This document shows, piece after piece, positions 33,201 to 48,200 of a stretch of 64,000 nucleotides of DNA. Source of the stretch: Phorcus lineatus (taxonomy: Eukaryota > Mollusca > Gastropoda > Trochida > Trochidae); assembly GCA_921293015.1 (NCBI GenBank), contig OV121086.1, positions 32,053,194 to 32,117,193 of the forward strand. Direction: 5' to 3'. The position numbers were made by a program, and so were the translations under genes. How positions within the stretch are numbered: position 1 is the stretch's first letter; every line of letters begins with the position of its first letter. Under the pieces are notes generated by a model that had not been told where the DNA came from, did no database searches, and worked only from the letters and a program-made list of their open reading frames with translations.

Positions 33201-36200
33201 GACTTATTATCTTAATTCATGGATAAATATTATCATTATCATCATTTGCAGTTACTCGTAAACTATGTTATCCTTATAAATAGGAATAATACCGGAATAA
33301 AATGTTATAGAATTTAAAAAATCAATAGAAACGATTATCAAAATATCACAATATGTTCACTCTTACATCAACGAACATCAGCTGCCGTTTTTGTTTTCCT
33401 TCAATATTCCGTATATTTGTTATAAAATGTTTCACAAAGATACCTCTCATTGGAATAGTCATGTAACCAAATTGTTTAATGTTAACAATAAAACTTTTTT
33501 TTTATAGTAAGCAATGAATCATCAACCCTCGTTCTTTACAAACTTCCCATGAGTTTCATATCCATCTTTTTTTTTGGACGCGTGTTTTATTTAATACACA
33601 AACCTTGCAGAGCGCCTGACGGAGCACCGCTTGGACCGGTGGTGGTTACTGCAGTAACATCACTGGAGGCAAGGAAGGTTTTGGTCTCGCCCAGGTTACT
33701 CTGTGACTCCGTCGTGTTGTCTGTCAATACGATCAGGTTCACATCGACCGGACTGCAACACAAAGATTTATAGAGACTCATATTTTAAACTTAGAAATAC
33801 AGGCTATTTAGATAGTGATAAAACTTTACATTGTTATATGATGTCGAAGCTTAGTGGGCGAGTCGGTAAGCTGTTGGTACAATCAGTGCTTGAGGTGTCG
33901 CCTGACTCCAAGGGTTCAGGTTCGAATCCCGCAAGTTACCCCACCCGAAAAAGTACAATAATTTGTACTCTTGAAGATTGAGTTATCCCAAATATTAAAA
34001 TGTTCCATTTACCCTGTCCCTTGATTTGGACAACCAATTCGTTCGCCAGTTGAAAAGCCTGAAATTTTATTACCATATTTTGTTGTATAAAATATCCAAA
34101 CAGAATAAGGTAGGTACAGAATATTTTAACATCATCTTTGCGTTATGCTAATATGACTTTTTATATGATTTTTATCTAAAAAAATCAACTGACCACTATA
34201 TATACCCTGAGTTAAAGACTTTGTGTAATTCAACATTCGCTATAGCACTAGGCACTTGAGCACGTTTACTCGGTTAAAATTTGGGTAATTTAAGCATACG
34301 AGGACATGGCTATTCACTTGCGATGAATTGCTTACGATTATAACTGACCTACAGTCAGCATTGGTGTGAGCTAGTGCCTTTAAGTACTTTTGATAACATT
34401 ATCACAGTTCCCAAGCGATTGAAAATCCCCTTGGATCAAGACCCAAATCTCACCTTGACGCAAGAAGACGCCGTCGGGTGGGGGCAGGAACCGCGGTACC
34501 AGATCTCTCCTGTATACACCACACCCGGACCAGACAGTTCGGGTAGGACCCCTGTAATACCGTCTGGAACTGGGAGATGAACTGCGCCTCCCGGAGCAGA
34601 AAGTCCGCCTTACTGATGAGCAGACGGACTCTTACCCCGTTTGTGTTGGGGTCGAACGTGTCCACCCTCAGGGCTGCCACGGGGTCCGAGATACGGGAGG
34701 GAGTTCCGCTGTCTGACGCTGAAGCCTCCAAAACGTACTTTGTATTCACAGAGACTGGACTCTGCAGGCTCATTACACCTGGAAAGGGAAAATTTTGTCG
34801 CCAATAGAACAATTCTTTGAATTTAATAATTTTGAGACATCACATGTAATCACTGAGTTTATCTAACGACTATATAGGCGCGGTCTAGGCATTAAAGGTA
34901 CTATTTAATGTTTTTATGTTTATTTGTTCAAATTTCCCCGTCATATATCAAATGATTCGCTATAACACCACAATTTCCCCCTTTTGGCTGACACACTTCT
35001 ATTTAGAAACTCCCTGCTAAGCTACATCCATGTTATGTGCGAAATGCATAATTATCATCTTGAGGAGTTCCGTCACAATCCATTCAATTCCTTAAGTAAT
35101 GTGAATCGAATGACCACGAAGCTTTTCTACGAGGAAGACAAATAAATAATAATAAAACAATCCTCCAGTTGAAAATAGGTCATTAGATATAAATCCAACG
35201 AAACATCATCTAACAAGCAAATTCATTTCAAGTGCGTGAAGAACCAAGCACACTAGCAGTTTAAGCATATGTTCACCCGCAAGGTATAACTTGCTTCAAT
35301 CTCAATCTCTGGCTAATTAAAGCCTTGCTGCTTTGAGGGGCTGTAAGACTGAAGCGTCTTCATTGGCGACAAGAAGTAATCTCATATTTTCTGATAAAGT
35401 TATCACGTACAGAGTAAGTATATAAGTTGGCACAGAAAATCTGGCGAAAGGTGTCAATGCTTAAATTGCTAGGAATTGAGAATGGCACGGGTCATGCAAT
35501 GTAGGGAAGTTGATATTACCTGTGCTTGAAGCCACGGCGAAGTTGAAGCCATAAGGGTTAGACGACAAGTAGTACAGGATTGCGCCATTATCTCCTGAGT
35601 CAGCGTCCGTGGCGGTCAGCGTGAGGATGGTAGAGTCACAACTGCCTGTGTAGGCGATCTCGGTGTTGTAGAAGGTGTTGACGAACAGAGGCGTATTATC
35701 GTTCTCGTCTGTCACGGTGATGTACACCACAGCAGTGTCAGTGAAGGGAACAGTCCCGTTGTCTGTAGCGATGATCGTTATAGTGAAGGAGGCATCGGTT
35801 TCTCTGTCAATCACGCTTTTAACACTGACGACTCCTGTTGCGGAGTTAACCTCTAAGAACATATCGCCTCGGATGCCCTCTGGTGTTGCCGTATCGATTG
35901 AAAGGGTTATCGCCCCGTTGTGTTCGTCTGCGTCTGTCACTGCAAGTGTCAGGATGCTCGTTCCGACGACTGAGTTCTCAGCAACTGTACCGTTGTAAAC
36001 GTTTGGACTGAATATCGGAGCGTTGTCGTTTAAGTCGTCGATGTTTATGGTGACGTTCACAACACCGCTAAGTTGAGGTGAACCGCCATCTTTTGCACGG
36101 CATTGGAGATTATAGGTCGAGATCGTCTCCCGGTCAATGGCTGCGTTTGTTGTGATTTCTCCAGAAGAAGTATGAAGGGAAAAATGAGAGGCATCGCCAA

Positions 36201-39200
36201 CATAAAACACAACGATATCGTACGTCAAGGCAGCGTTCACGAGAGCGTCAGCGTCCGTTGCCAAAATGGCGCCAACTGTAGAACCAATTGGAACGTTCTC
36301 GGCGATGTTGAAAGTGTAAGGAGATGTTGTAAATATTGGGTTGTTGTCGTTGATGTCGTCAATGGTGATGGTCGTTGTGACGGAGCCGGTTCGTCTTATT
36401 GCTCCGTTGTCGATCACATGAATCACGGGGTTATAAAAGGCAGTGCGCTCTCTGTCGAGAGTGTTGCTGATGGTAACAATTCCACTTCCGCTTTCAATCT
36501 GAAAAACAATATTTCACTTTATTGATGATGTATCATAATAAAAAAGCGCAGATATCAACACTTGAGTGTTCAGACGCTACCCATTTTACCCTTGATATGG
36601 ACAATGATCCACATTTTCATTTATTTGCTTTTTACAAGCTGGCTACAGTGTAAATTGAAGCTGCAGTTTAACGTCCTCTGTGCCTTTACCTAATTGACTG
36701 CCGGCCGCCATTTGAAAAAAAAGTTCCTTGCTAGGGATGAAATTTAACCCCAAACGTTCATGATACCTCTCAATGATCTAAAGGCCAGAAATTAAAAAGG
36801 TAAAATAGGTGTTCAGGGGATTGAAGATGTACGCGTATTACAAGAAAAACACCACAAGTGCAATTTTTCAAGCGCATATTGATTTCAAAACATTCTGTGA
36901 TAGTGTCATTTGAAATGTAGTTACCAAATTTGCAAATGTTACGCAGTTATTCATTTACAAAACTTACATGTAAAAGAAGAGACATTTACTTATAAAATCC
37001 TTGACCTACCGTAAAATCAGTGCCTGTGTTGCCAGAAACTATGACATATTCCAGTTCGGCATTTACTCCTAAATCTGCGTCAGTGGCTGCTATGGTGAAG
37101 ACGATCTTCCCGACATTGTCATCTTCACTGAGGTTGACGTCGTAGGTTCCACTTATGACTGGATCGTTGTCGTTAACGTCATCCAGGTTGACGGTCACAA
37201 CGGCAGTGCCAGTGAGGGGAGTTGGCCCTTGGTCTATAGCCCTTATGGTTAGGGTGTGGCTAAAATGGTAGTTGTAAAAAAATCAGAGTTAATGTGCCCT
37301 GGGAACCATTTTTTGGAACGTAAAGTTGGTAATGTTTACACATTATAAATTGTTGATACAACATAGCAGAAAAAGCATTTCAAACTTACAAAATGTCTAG
37401 CAGTTACAATTGACCAGGGCCTCCTTTCACAAAGCAACCTTAACTAAGGTTTACCTTATCTCCCATGCTTTAACATTGCACTAAGGTTACCTAAAGGACT
37501 TACGATCACCTTAGGGCTTTGTGAAAGGAGGCCCAGGACCTAATTTCGCAAAGCACTAAGATGATATTAATTTCTATGGTAACCTTAATTTAGTAATAGA
37601 GAAGAAAAGTAATGATGCTTAAGTTTAGTAAAGGTTGATTTGTGAAAGGAGCCCTTTCTCATTGATCTATAAGAACAACTGATATAGACCTGGTATCTTG
37701 GTATTTTAGAACATCTTAGATATCAAATCTTTCTGACACAGTTTGATTTATCTTCATTTAACCGTAAATACGTTTAACAAGTCACATTTGCTTGTTGTAT
37801 GAGTATGGAATATTTGCTGACTAGATTCAAATCAACAGTTTCATGCAAATTTGCAACGGTTTCTTACAGTCAATAACTTTCTCAAAATTATATTTTTAAC
37901 CCTTTTAAAAACTCTGAATCATCCCAAATATTACTTACGTTGGAATGGCTTCCCGGTCTAAAGCTGCTTTTGTAGAAATTTGTCCTGTTGTTGGGTTCAC
38001 TTCAAAGAAGATGTCAGTTAAGCTGAAAGTGAACTTGTTGTTGTTGTTAGCAGCCGAGTCCGCATCCTGTGCATAGACTGTGGTGACACTTGCACTGAGT
38101 ACGGCATCCTCTGACAGACTCACAGAGAAGGTGTCAGGCGTGAACACAGGAGGGTTATCGTTGAGGTCGTTGACTGTGATGAGGACACTGCCAACAGAGG
38201 ACAGAGCAGGAGTTCCACCATCAACTGCTTCAAGGATCAAGAAGTATGTCGTTCTTGTCTCGTAGTCCAGAGCCGCTGCTGTTAGGACTTCTCCAGTGGT
38301 TGGGTGAATCGTAAAGAAGGTCGAATCTCCAGATGTTATGGAGTAGGTCACCTGTCCGTTAACGCCAGAATCGATATCAACTGCCGTCACCTGAACAACT
38401 GTCGTCCCAGTAGCAACATTCTCATCCACGAACGGTTTGTAGACTGCCTCAGTGAAGGTAGGAGTCTCATCGTTCTCATCCAGCAATGTGACTCCGAGCC
38501 AGAAGGATCCTGTGAGACCTCCAGAATCCTCCGCCTGTACAGTGATGTTGTACGTATTGGGCGGCGTATCGTAGTCAAGGAACGATGATGTATATATTTC
38601 TCCATTCGTCGTACAGAAGAATGTACCAGGGACATCAGTGCCGGAGATGCTCCAAGTGAACTGACCGTCCGTCCCTGCATCAGCATCTGTGGCACTGCCG
38701 TTGTAGAAGTTGGTTCCTACAGGTGTGAGTTCGCTGAGAGTAATGCTGTCATTCGGAACTGCAGGTACAGGTGGATGCTCGTTGGACGGGAGGACTGTTA
38801 CTATAACTTTACCACTGGAACTTAGCAGTGGAGTTCCACTGTCTGACACGCTGATGTCAAGCGTGTACAGAGCAACTGTCTCGTAGTCCAGAGTTTTGGC
38901 CGGGTCAAGGAGTAATTCGTCGCCAACAAACGTAAAGACGCTGCCAGTATTCCCCCCAGTGATTGCATAGACTGGCGTCGCGTTGGGTGTATCGTCTGAA
39001 TCTGATGATGTAACTGTGACTATTGTTGAACCACTTGGCGCGGTTTCAAGAACATCTCTTGTGTAAATGATAGGAGAGAAGATTGGGATGTTGTCATTAA
39101 CGTCATCAATAGTTACTGTCAGGGTAGTGTCGGCACTTCTTTCATTTCCAGAGCCAGCAAAGTCATCTGTTGCTCGAACCGTCAAGGTGTAAGAGGCAAT

Positions 39201-42200
39201 GCTCTCTCGATCAAGAGGTTTTACTGTTGTGATCTCACCTGTTCCTTCGTTGATGTAAAACTGGCCTTGGGCGTCTCCCGAAACTATAGAATATCTGACA
39301 GTGCCATGTAACCCTCCCGTGTCTGCGTCGGTTGCAGCAACCGTGTACACGGAAGTGCCAACATTACTGTCTTCACTGATTGAAACTGGTGTAACGGCTG
39401 CAAAAACTGGGTCAAATTCGTTGACAGGACCAACATCAACATTGACGCTTACAGTGATGGTTCTGAGAGGTGTTCCTTGATCAGACACTTGAACTCCAAG
39501 AGCGTAAGATGTTGTTGTTTCATAGTCAAGAGTAGTTACCAATGTTATAATTCCCGACGCAGCATCGATGTTGAACTTCCCATCTCCATTACCTACAGGT
39601 ATGCTGTACGCAAGGGTAGGAGATGCATCGGTATCAGCATCAGTACATACCAAGCTGCTAACCACTGTGCTTACTACAGCATCCTCAGCGATAGTGTTGG
39701 TGTAATGGGCTGGATTACAAACAGGATCGTTGTCGTTGATATCAGACACGATGACCGTGAGAATGGTCGTGGCTGTGAAGGTCCCAGCTCCAGTTCCATC
39801 AGCAACCTCAAGGGATAGGCTGTAGGTTGGGGTCCCTTCTCTGTCCAGGGCTCCTTGCAGGACAACCACGCCAGTCACAGGGTTGATCCAGAACTTACCA
39901 TCATCATTACCAGAAGCAATAGAGTAAATCAAAACTGTGTCAGACACATCATCGTCAGTTGCTCCAATGTCTTTGATGGTTGTTCCAAAAGCTGTATCTT
40001 CCGCAAACGTTTCTGAGTAAGGTCCAACCGGAGCGAATGCAGGTGTGTGTTCATTGACATCAGTAATAGTCACAGCAACAACAACGTCAGTTGTTAAGGT
40101 ACCATCAGATGCTTGAACAGTAAGTGTATAAGAAGTCGAGGTCTCTGCATCAAGAGCTGCTGCTACAGTGACATCTCCCGAGTTGAGACCTACTGCAAAC
40201 ACAGAGCCAGTATTGCCAGCTGTGATTGTATACTGCACGTTATTGTTTGGAGGTAAATCAGCATCAGTACAGGCAACAGCTGCAATTGATGTGGTAGTGG
40301 CTGTGTCCTCAGCAATAGTTGCTGTGTAGATGGAGGAGGAACACACCGGGGGACTATCGTTGATGTCTGTCACTGTGATGGTCACTTTCGAGGTGCTGCT
40401 CAAGCTGGGAGTCCCTCTATCCTGCGCCATGACCTCCAGTGTGTAGGAGTCCAGGGTCTCCCGGTCTGGGGCGGTCTGCACTGACAGGGCACCCGTCCCG
40501 GCATCCAGAATGAAGTGTCCTAGCCCATTGCCAGACGTTATGCTGTATACTACCTCACCTGAAACAATTGGTGCATACTGTTACGTTACGTATCTGCATA
40601 TGTGGTGTGTCAAGAAATACATATGGGTGGTCAGAGACTATGATAATATTTTACCAATGTTTTCCCACTATTTAACATTTTGACAGAAGAGATATCATAG
40701 TTTATTGCTCAGCAAATGGTATATACATACCTAGAATATATTTCATTTATTGTTTTATTACATTAATTAGATACACATGCAGTTGTACCAGACTGCCTAA
40801 TTTTTTTGGTAAAAGACGCCTTTAAATATACTTGATTTTTTTCTGTTTTTCGTGAAGTTCATGAAAAATTTGATGTCATTTCACGTCTTATAAATTTGTT
40901 TTTTTAGAAGAGGTAATGCATCAGCTGGGTGACGTCATTGGAGGAGTAACACAATAGTGAAGAGTATTAATACGCAGTAAGTAACATTGCCTGAAGAAAA
41001 ACCTCAATATGAAATGGGTTAAAGCAGAACAACTTTTGAAGAAAAACTACCCATCAATGAAATAAGAGTTCGCTACAGCAGGGTTTTCAAACATATGACC
41101 TATATCCGATTTTTAACACTCCCGGTTGCAATATCATTCATTTGCAACTTATAGAATGTTACATCTACTCAATTAAAATGTATCAAAGCACATCATGTAT
41201 GATCGTACCATATCTGTGAACAATACTCACCGTTTGTACCGAGGTCAGTGTCAGTAGCAACCACAGTAACAACAGCTGTCCCTGCAGCTGACCCCTCAGC
41301 TACTATAGCTGGGTACGGGTCTGAGGTGAAGGCGGGAGTCACATCGTTCACATCTGTATAATTGAATAATAAATACACACGAGATCATTGAATGGCATTA
41401 TTATAGTTCATACAACATGTACATTACATTTTTCTCTCGACATTGATTTTTTCAATCATTTTGACATTGAACCTATTTCTAATCTCCCAAACTGTGTTAA
41501 TCATCAATTAATCATCATTTGCCAAGTCAACTTATTTACTTTTGATTGAACTGATAATTTATATTAATTGATGAGAGGCATTCAAGTGTTGTTACAGATA
41601 TGACACTTCTGCGCTCACTTTTTTGCGCTCTCAAAAAATTAAGTATATACCTTTTCTTCTGATGTCATGTAACCCTATCATTTCAAGGTAGAAAACTAGT
41701 TTAATTCTTTTTACACAGGGTATGTTCCATAAATTCTGTATGCGGCAAAAAATCCCATCAAAATACTATTTGTTCCGAATTACGTTAAAATCGTCTTTCT
41801 AAAATATCATCATTTTTTCTATAATGTATGTTAATTTCTTCTTTTCAATACTGTAATCGAAAAACCGCTATCGTGAACTCGTATGCATGACGATGATACT
41901 CTTTTAGAAACAACCACTATTTCTTGATCAAATAATGTCTTTTATGAAGTTTGACGTACTTGACCCCAACAGTATACAAGTGTATACCGCAAGTTTGTTC
42001 ACTTACCACTGAATCGTAGTGCAAATATCATGTAATTTGGGTTTCGTTTCAACGTCAATAGAATAACCTCCTCAAAACTGACAATAAATAACTCGCTTTT
42101 TGAGATTGTCTGGTCTCTCGTGCAAAAATTCGAATTTTGGAACACTAATATAGACAGAGGGGGTCACATTTTCGAAATTTTGATTTTGTTAAATGTCAAA

Positions 42201-45200
42201 TATAATGTTCCATATCGACTCTCTGAGATTAAAACCAACATAACCCCATTGACTTTGTGCTAAGGAACAAACGTGACGTATTTTAAAAGAAGATGATAAC
42301 TTTTAAAGGATTTTATGGAGAAAAATAAAAATTAGTGTTTTCGGAATTTTGACCCCTGGTCACTTCAATGACCTGCCAAAACTGTTATCGGTATTTTTTT
42401 GGGTACGATAAACATTTGACTTAAAGAAGAATGGATCTGCATATGTGTATTGAAAATTCAATATTATACATGTGTTTTTCGCAACGCTACGATACCCCAA
42501 AGGCATCTCAAATTACATGACATTTGCACTAGTATATACAGGTATATGAACAAACTTTTGGCATGCAGCTTTAGTCTGTGACCTTTTGAATTATCGGTTA
42601 TTACAGAAAACAATATGATAATCAATGTAAGCGTGGAGTACCTCGCTAATAAGCAAACGTACCTGATATACTGACATATACTTGTATGTCAACAGAGAGG
42701 GCAGGGGTCCCACCATCCTGAACTCTGATGTCCAACGTGTATGAGGCTGTTGTCTCTCTATCAAAACTTGCCCCAGTAGCTACTGACACCAGTCCCGTGA
42801 TCGCATCCACGTCAAAGAGATTCCCTGCATCTCCACCAGTCTTTGTGTAAGTGAGATCGCTGTTTGGAGAGGCGTCATCAAGATCAGTGCAGACAGTCTG
42901 CATCACCGAGGTGCTTGGTGTGGCTGTCTCTGGTATGGAGGCGGAGTAGTAGTTCCCTGTACAGGATGGCGTCTTGTCGTTGTAGTCAGTGAGGGTGACA
43001 GTTAAGGTATAGGTTCCCACCAGAGCTGACGGGTTAATTCCGCTATCAGTTGCTTGAACAGTGATTGTGTATGATGATACGGATTCGATGTCAAGAACAC
43101 CACTAACAGTGACGATCCCAGTTGATGGGTTTATACTGAATTTATTGTTTGCTCCAGAGAGAATGCTGAAGGTTATGTCTCCATCAGGACCTGTGTCAGT
43201 ATCTGCTGTAATTGCTCCGAGGTCTATAACTTGGAATCCACTAACAGCATTCTCTGCTACAGATTCTGTGCTGGAGGCAGGTGTAAAGGTTGGTGTGTTC
43301 TCGTTGATTGGGTTGACTGTGATAGTTACTGCGGTATCAGTTGTCAAACCGCCCCCATCTGTAGCAGTGACAGTTAGAGCAAACGAGGTGGTCCTTTCAT
43401 AATCCAGGAAGGTGTTTGGAGTCTGTACGCTAACAGCACCTCCAGTTGGATCTACTGTGAACACGCTGTCAGTGTTTCCGGCAGTGATGGAGTACGTCAC
43501 AGTTCCGAAAGATCCTGCATCGTTGTCAGTGGCTGTTACAGTCGTAACAACAGTTGTAGCAGCCGAATTCTCATCAATGTCTGCAGTGTAAGTTCCTGGG
43601 TTAAACACAGGAGAGTTATCGTTAACGTCAGTTACAGTGACAGTTATGGTTTCGCAGGTGGATTTGATAGCGTCAACGCTTCCTGAGTCAGTAGCACAGA
43701 CGTCTGTTGTGAAAGTTGCGGACATCTCCCTATCTTGTGCAGTCTTCAGGGTGATGTCGCCGCTTATGGATCCAATCTGCACGTTGGTATCATCAGTGAG
43801 AGAATAAGTGATACTATCTGCTGTGTCTGCATCAGTTGCTGTTACCTGGAGAACTAAAAACCCAGGAGCCTCAGATTCAGCCATGTTGAGATTGAATGGA
43901 GTTCCGGTAAATACAGGCGCAGCTTCGTTGACATCAGTCACAACAACCTGAAGAGAAGTCGACGTGGTCAATGCTGGAACAGCGTTATCCTCAACCCGGA
44001 ATATGATTATATGGTTTGAGGCAGTTTCAAAGTCAAGATTGGTTCCAATGGACACCACACCTGTTGAAGGGTTGACAGCGAACGGGCCGTCTCCTGCCAC
44101 GCCGTTCACCGTCACGATGGAGTAGGTCAGTGTCCCGCTGGCTCCAGTGTCTGTGTCTGTACAGGTAAGGGAGGCAACTGTTCCTGTAGCATCTTCCCTC
44201 ATAGTCACTGGAGAAGCGTCTGAACAAGATGGCGTCACGTCATTGACATCAGATATGGTAACGGTAACAACAACGTCAACGCTTCTGGTTGGAGTCCCAC
44301 CATCAGTCACGGTGACTGTCAGCGGATACGCGGTTCCACCAAGAGCAGTAAAGGCGGCTGTGGATGTTAAAACACCAGTAGAAGACAAGACAAATTTGGC
44401 ATGGGACGGCATTGTGAAGAGTAAGTCTCCACCTACACCGTCATCAGCGTCTGCGGCAACGACTGTGTGAATCAACGTTCCCACCGCCGTGGATTCTGGT
44501 ATTGACTTGGAAACACTGGTTGGAGTTGGAACAGGATCGAACTCGTTTACAGGGGTTACAGTCACAGTTATGACAGAGGTAGCGGATTTGGACTGAGCAT
44601 CTCCTCCTCTGTCGATGGCCTGGACAGTCAATGTATAGGATGTGGTCGTCTCGTAGTCCAGAGCTTTGGCTGTGGTAAGCTCTCCGTTGTTGACGTCAAT
44701 GGAGAAATCACTGTTTGGATCCCCAGCTGAAAGACAATCAGATTCCCTCCAATGAATAGTGGAGTAACATTTAGAAACATTTGAGTTTTGATTGTATTAC
44801 TATAATTGCATATCTTTGTAATGGATTATTTTAAAAGCGCAGTAGAATCTAATGTTTCGAAGTTATGAAAACTGTAACAGGAATAATTCACCGACAATTT
44901 AGAGAACTGTTACAGGAATGAAAGTTACCGATTATTGAGTAGGTCACAACTCCGTTGTCCGCAGTTGCAGCATCGTCAGCATCCGTAGCAACAACTGTCA
45001 CAACAACGCTGGCACCAGCAGCGTCCCCTTCCGACACCGTGCCACTGGTTAGGGGAGGGAGGGAGAGAGAAAGGAATAACGAATTCCAAATCCTACTTTT
45101 ATGACATTTAGGGCTACTAACTTTAAGTTCCCCATTATATTATCATTATTATACATATACATATGTAACATTCATGAATAAGGAAAATTCTTTAAAATCT

Positions 45201-48200
45201 ATTCTTGGTCCCTTCATTTTTTCTTTAAGACTATTTCAAAATAATAGATAATGTTAAAATTAACCTCTTATGAAACAAGCAATAGAAATCTATTATCCCT
45301 CACTATTTTCGTCAAGTATGTATATTTATATATATATAACTATTTTAAGGTACCTGTACGGAGGCGAGACGAAGCTTGGGGTATGTTCATTGACGTCGGT
45401 GACAGTGACGCTAACGGTGGCGGTGACGACGTTGGTACCATCAGAGGCAGTGACGAGCAGGTCATGTGTAGAACTTGTCTCCCAGTCAAGGGCGGAGGCG
45501 AGGGTTATCAAACCGGAAGTGGAATCCAGGGAAAACAGAGGGTAGGAAGCAACGAAAGCGTAGGCAATTTGTCCATCAGCATTGCTTGAAGAATCTGCAT
45601 CGGTTGCAACAACGGTTGCAATAGTTGTTGCAAGAGCCGTGTCTTCCGCAAATGTCTTGGAGTAGATAACTGGAATTGTATGGGATACGATATTGGTTAC
45701 ATTATTTTTTGAAAATATCTTAGAGGAGCAAAAGTAACACTTAATGTAAGTTATGTGTTAATTTCCCTGCCACGTCTATTGAGTTAATTTGGCATATTAC
45801 TTTGGTCACCTCTGTGAGGAGAAATGCTGCAGAGGATGAAATATAGCATTTACCCCGATAAAGCTAATTAACATAATTTTTCACTTCAAATGTCGTTCAA
45901 ATTTTATTTAATCATATGTATTTGCCTTGTTTTATTTCGAGAAGGGTATTTAAACCTACGGCGATGCAGTCAGATTAAAGTCGACCATGTTCAAAGGAAT
46001 AAAAGTTTCAAAATATCGACTTTAAAGAGCCACTCCGCGATTTTATAACATATTATTTACCTTCGATACGAACCTAAACGTCATATGTGGTGATACAAAA
46101 TCGAAAAATCTTAACTTTCATGTCCAAAAAATATATACATGTGATATACTGGTATCCGTGAAAATCTAATAACAGCCTTATAAATGCACAAATGTGTAGA
46201 TAACACGTCCAATATACATAGATACTAGTTATATAAACTAACAAACACTATCAACTCCTAACTGCCCTCCTTGCTGTTTTATATAAGATTTCCAAAATAA
46301 CGTTTGATTATTTGACGCGCGCCACTGTCCGGTTTCGATCATAAATGCCACATTCTACCTTCATATTGTCACTTAGTAACAACAATAAGCTTTAAAATGT
46401 GTCTTTCTGATAACAGTCGATACTTCACGATCAAATGTAACCATTTATTAAGTTTGGCATATATGACTCAAACAGCTCACGGAGTGTCTCTTTAACCAGA
46501 TTCGAAATCGTTCTGTCTATGGCTTTCCTCCCGAATTTTTCAAGTCTGACGGCGATGCAACCAAAATTGTATATCACCGGAACTCATTATTGATAATAAA
46601 AAAACAGATTATAAAATATTATTATTTTAAATAATGAGCTACATCGGCTAATTTTTAATTTCGTTTGACTTTCATACGGTTAAAAATGTCTTTAGATACA
46701 TGAATAAACGAAAAAAAACCAAAAAAAAAAACCTAATCAGGTAAATCCTAAGCAACGCCAACCTGGAGAGAAGACGGGCGATGCTTCATTGACACTGCTA
46801 ACTTGAACCGTCCCAGTGATAACGACGCTGTTTGTGCCGTCAGATACCGTCAGGATAACGTTATACTGGGTCACGCCGGCGTCGAAATCTAGCGGGGCCT
46901 TCAGCTGAAGGACGTTTCCGCTGACCTCGAACTTGGTGGTGTCCCCGGATGTAAGGGTGTAGGTCAAGGTCCCCGTCGTATCGGGTAGGAGCGAACAGGA
47001 CATGGTGTGAACAGCAGTTGTCGCAGGATCCGTCTCGCTGATTGTTGTGATGAAGCTAGTCTGTCCACACGTAGGAGGGTTATCATCCACGTCGTCGATT
47101 GTAATCGTTGCTGTAACCGTGGCCGTCCCAACATCACCGCTTTCCTTTGCTTTTACCACAAGCTCATAACTCGCATCGGTTTCACGGTCAAGAAAACCGA
47201 TGGTTGTAATTCTTCCCGATGATGGATCAATTGTAAATTTGTTGTTGATATCCCCTCCGATTATGGAATATACGGGATCACCAAATGAGTTGGTTCCATC
47301 TGGATCGGTGGCCACAACGTCGATAACGATCGCTCCGGGACTTGCACTTTCTAGGATATTTGTAGTGAAAACTCCTGCGAACGTTGGCGGGCCTTCGTTA
47401 ACGTTCCCCACGTTGACATTGACCGTTACCACCGTGGACTGGCTCGGCGTGCCGCCATCTTGTATTGTTATAGTCAAGGTGTGAGTGGGGTTAGATTCGA
47501 AGTCCAAGGCAGCTGTAACATGGTGGCAATGTTAGCAAATGGCTATTCAGGTTGATTATATACAAAACGACTTACGACTACAAACAACAATCATCTCATA
47601 CAAAACATTTCTGAAATGGTGATCAAACGATCAGGTACATTAAGACACTGCTATAAAAACTTATGTTACCATCGATCGTAATGGGGCATTAGGCCTCAAC
47701 ATTTACTTTATTTGGAAATCTCGTGGATGGAGGGCGCAACCTTGCATTCCCCCCTCTGGATCAGCCAAAAGTGCCTTAGGGTCATTCCCTTTCGACTGAA
47801 ACCTTTATACTTCTATAACAATTAGTTAACTAATGGGAGGTAACTCTACACGTCCAGGTTACTCACAGGTAAGTCTTACCGCTCCTGCGGCTGTGACGTC
47901 AAAGTTAGTTGCAGGTGTCTGGGTCATAGTATAGGTCAAACTAGTTCCGTCCTCCGCATCACTGCACAACAGATCTGCGATTACTGTTGTAGGCTGAGCT
48001 GATAAAATATATAACAGAATGAAGATATAAACAGTTATGAGAACACATTGGACTAGGTCGCACTTAAGGTTGTAATGTATGACAAATACCCAGTCTTATT
48101 CAAATCAAATGCCATTTAAGAGGTCATCAACTGATCATTTGCCAAATACGTCACCTGAGCATAAAAATAAAATATCTAAACGCATCAGATCATACCCGTA

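Noticed and set aside
33852-33935. tRNA gene
   Set aside because: The B box is good but the acceptor and T stems do not pair, so a SINE is likelier.
35675-47484. Several plus-strand open frames of 60-140 codons opposite the cadherin exons
   Set aside because: They are antisense shadows of GC-richer coding exons; none has its own domain, splice context or start.
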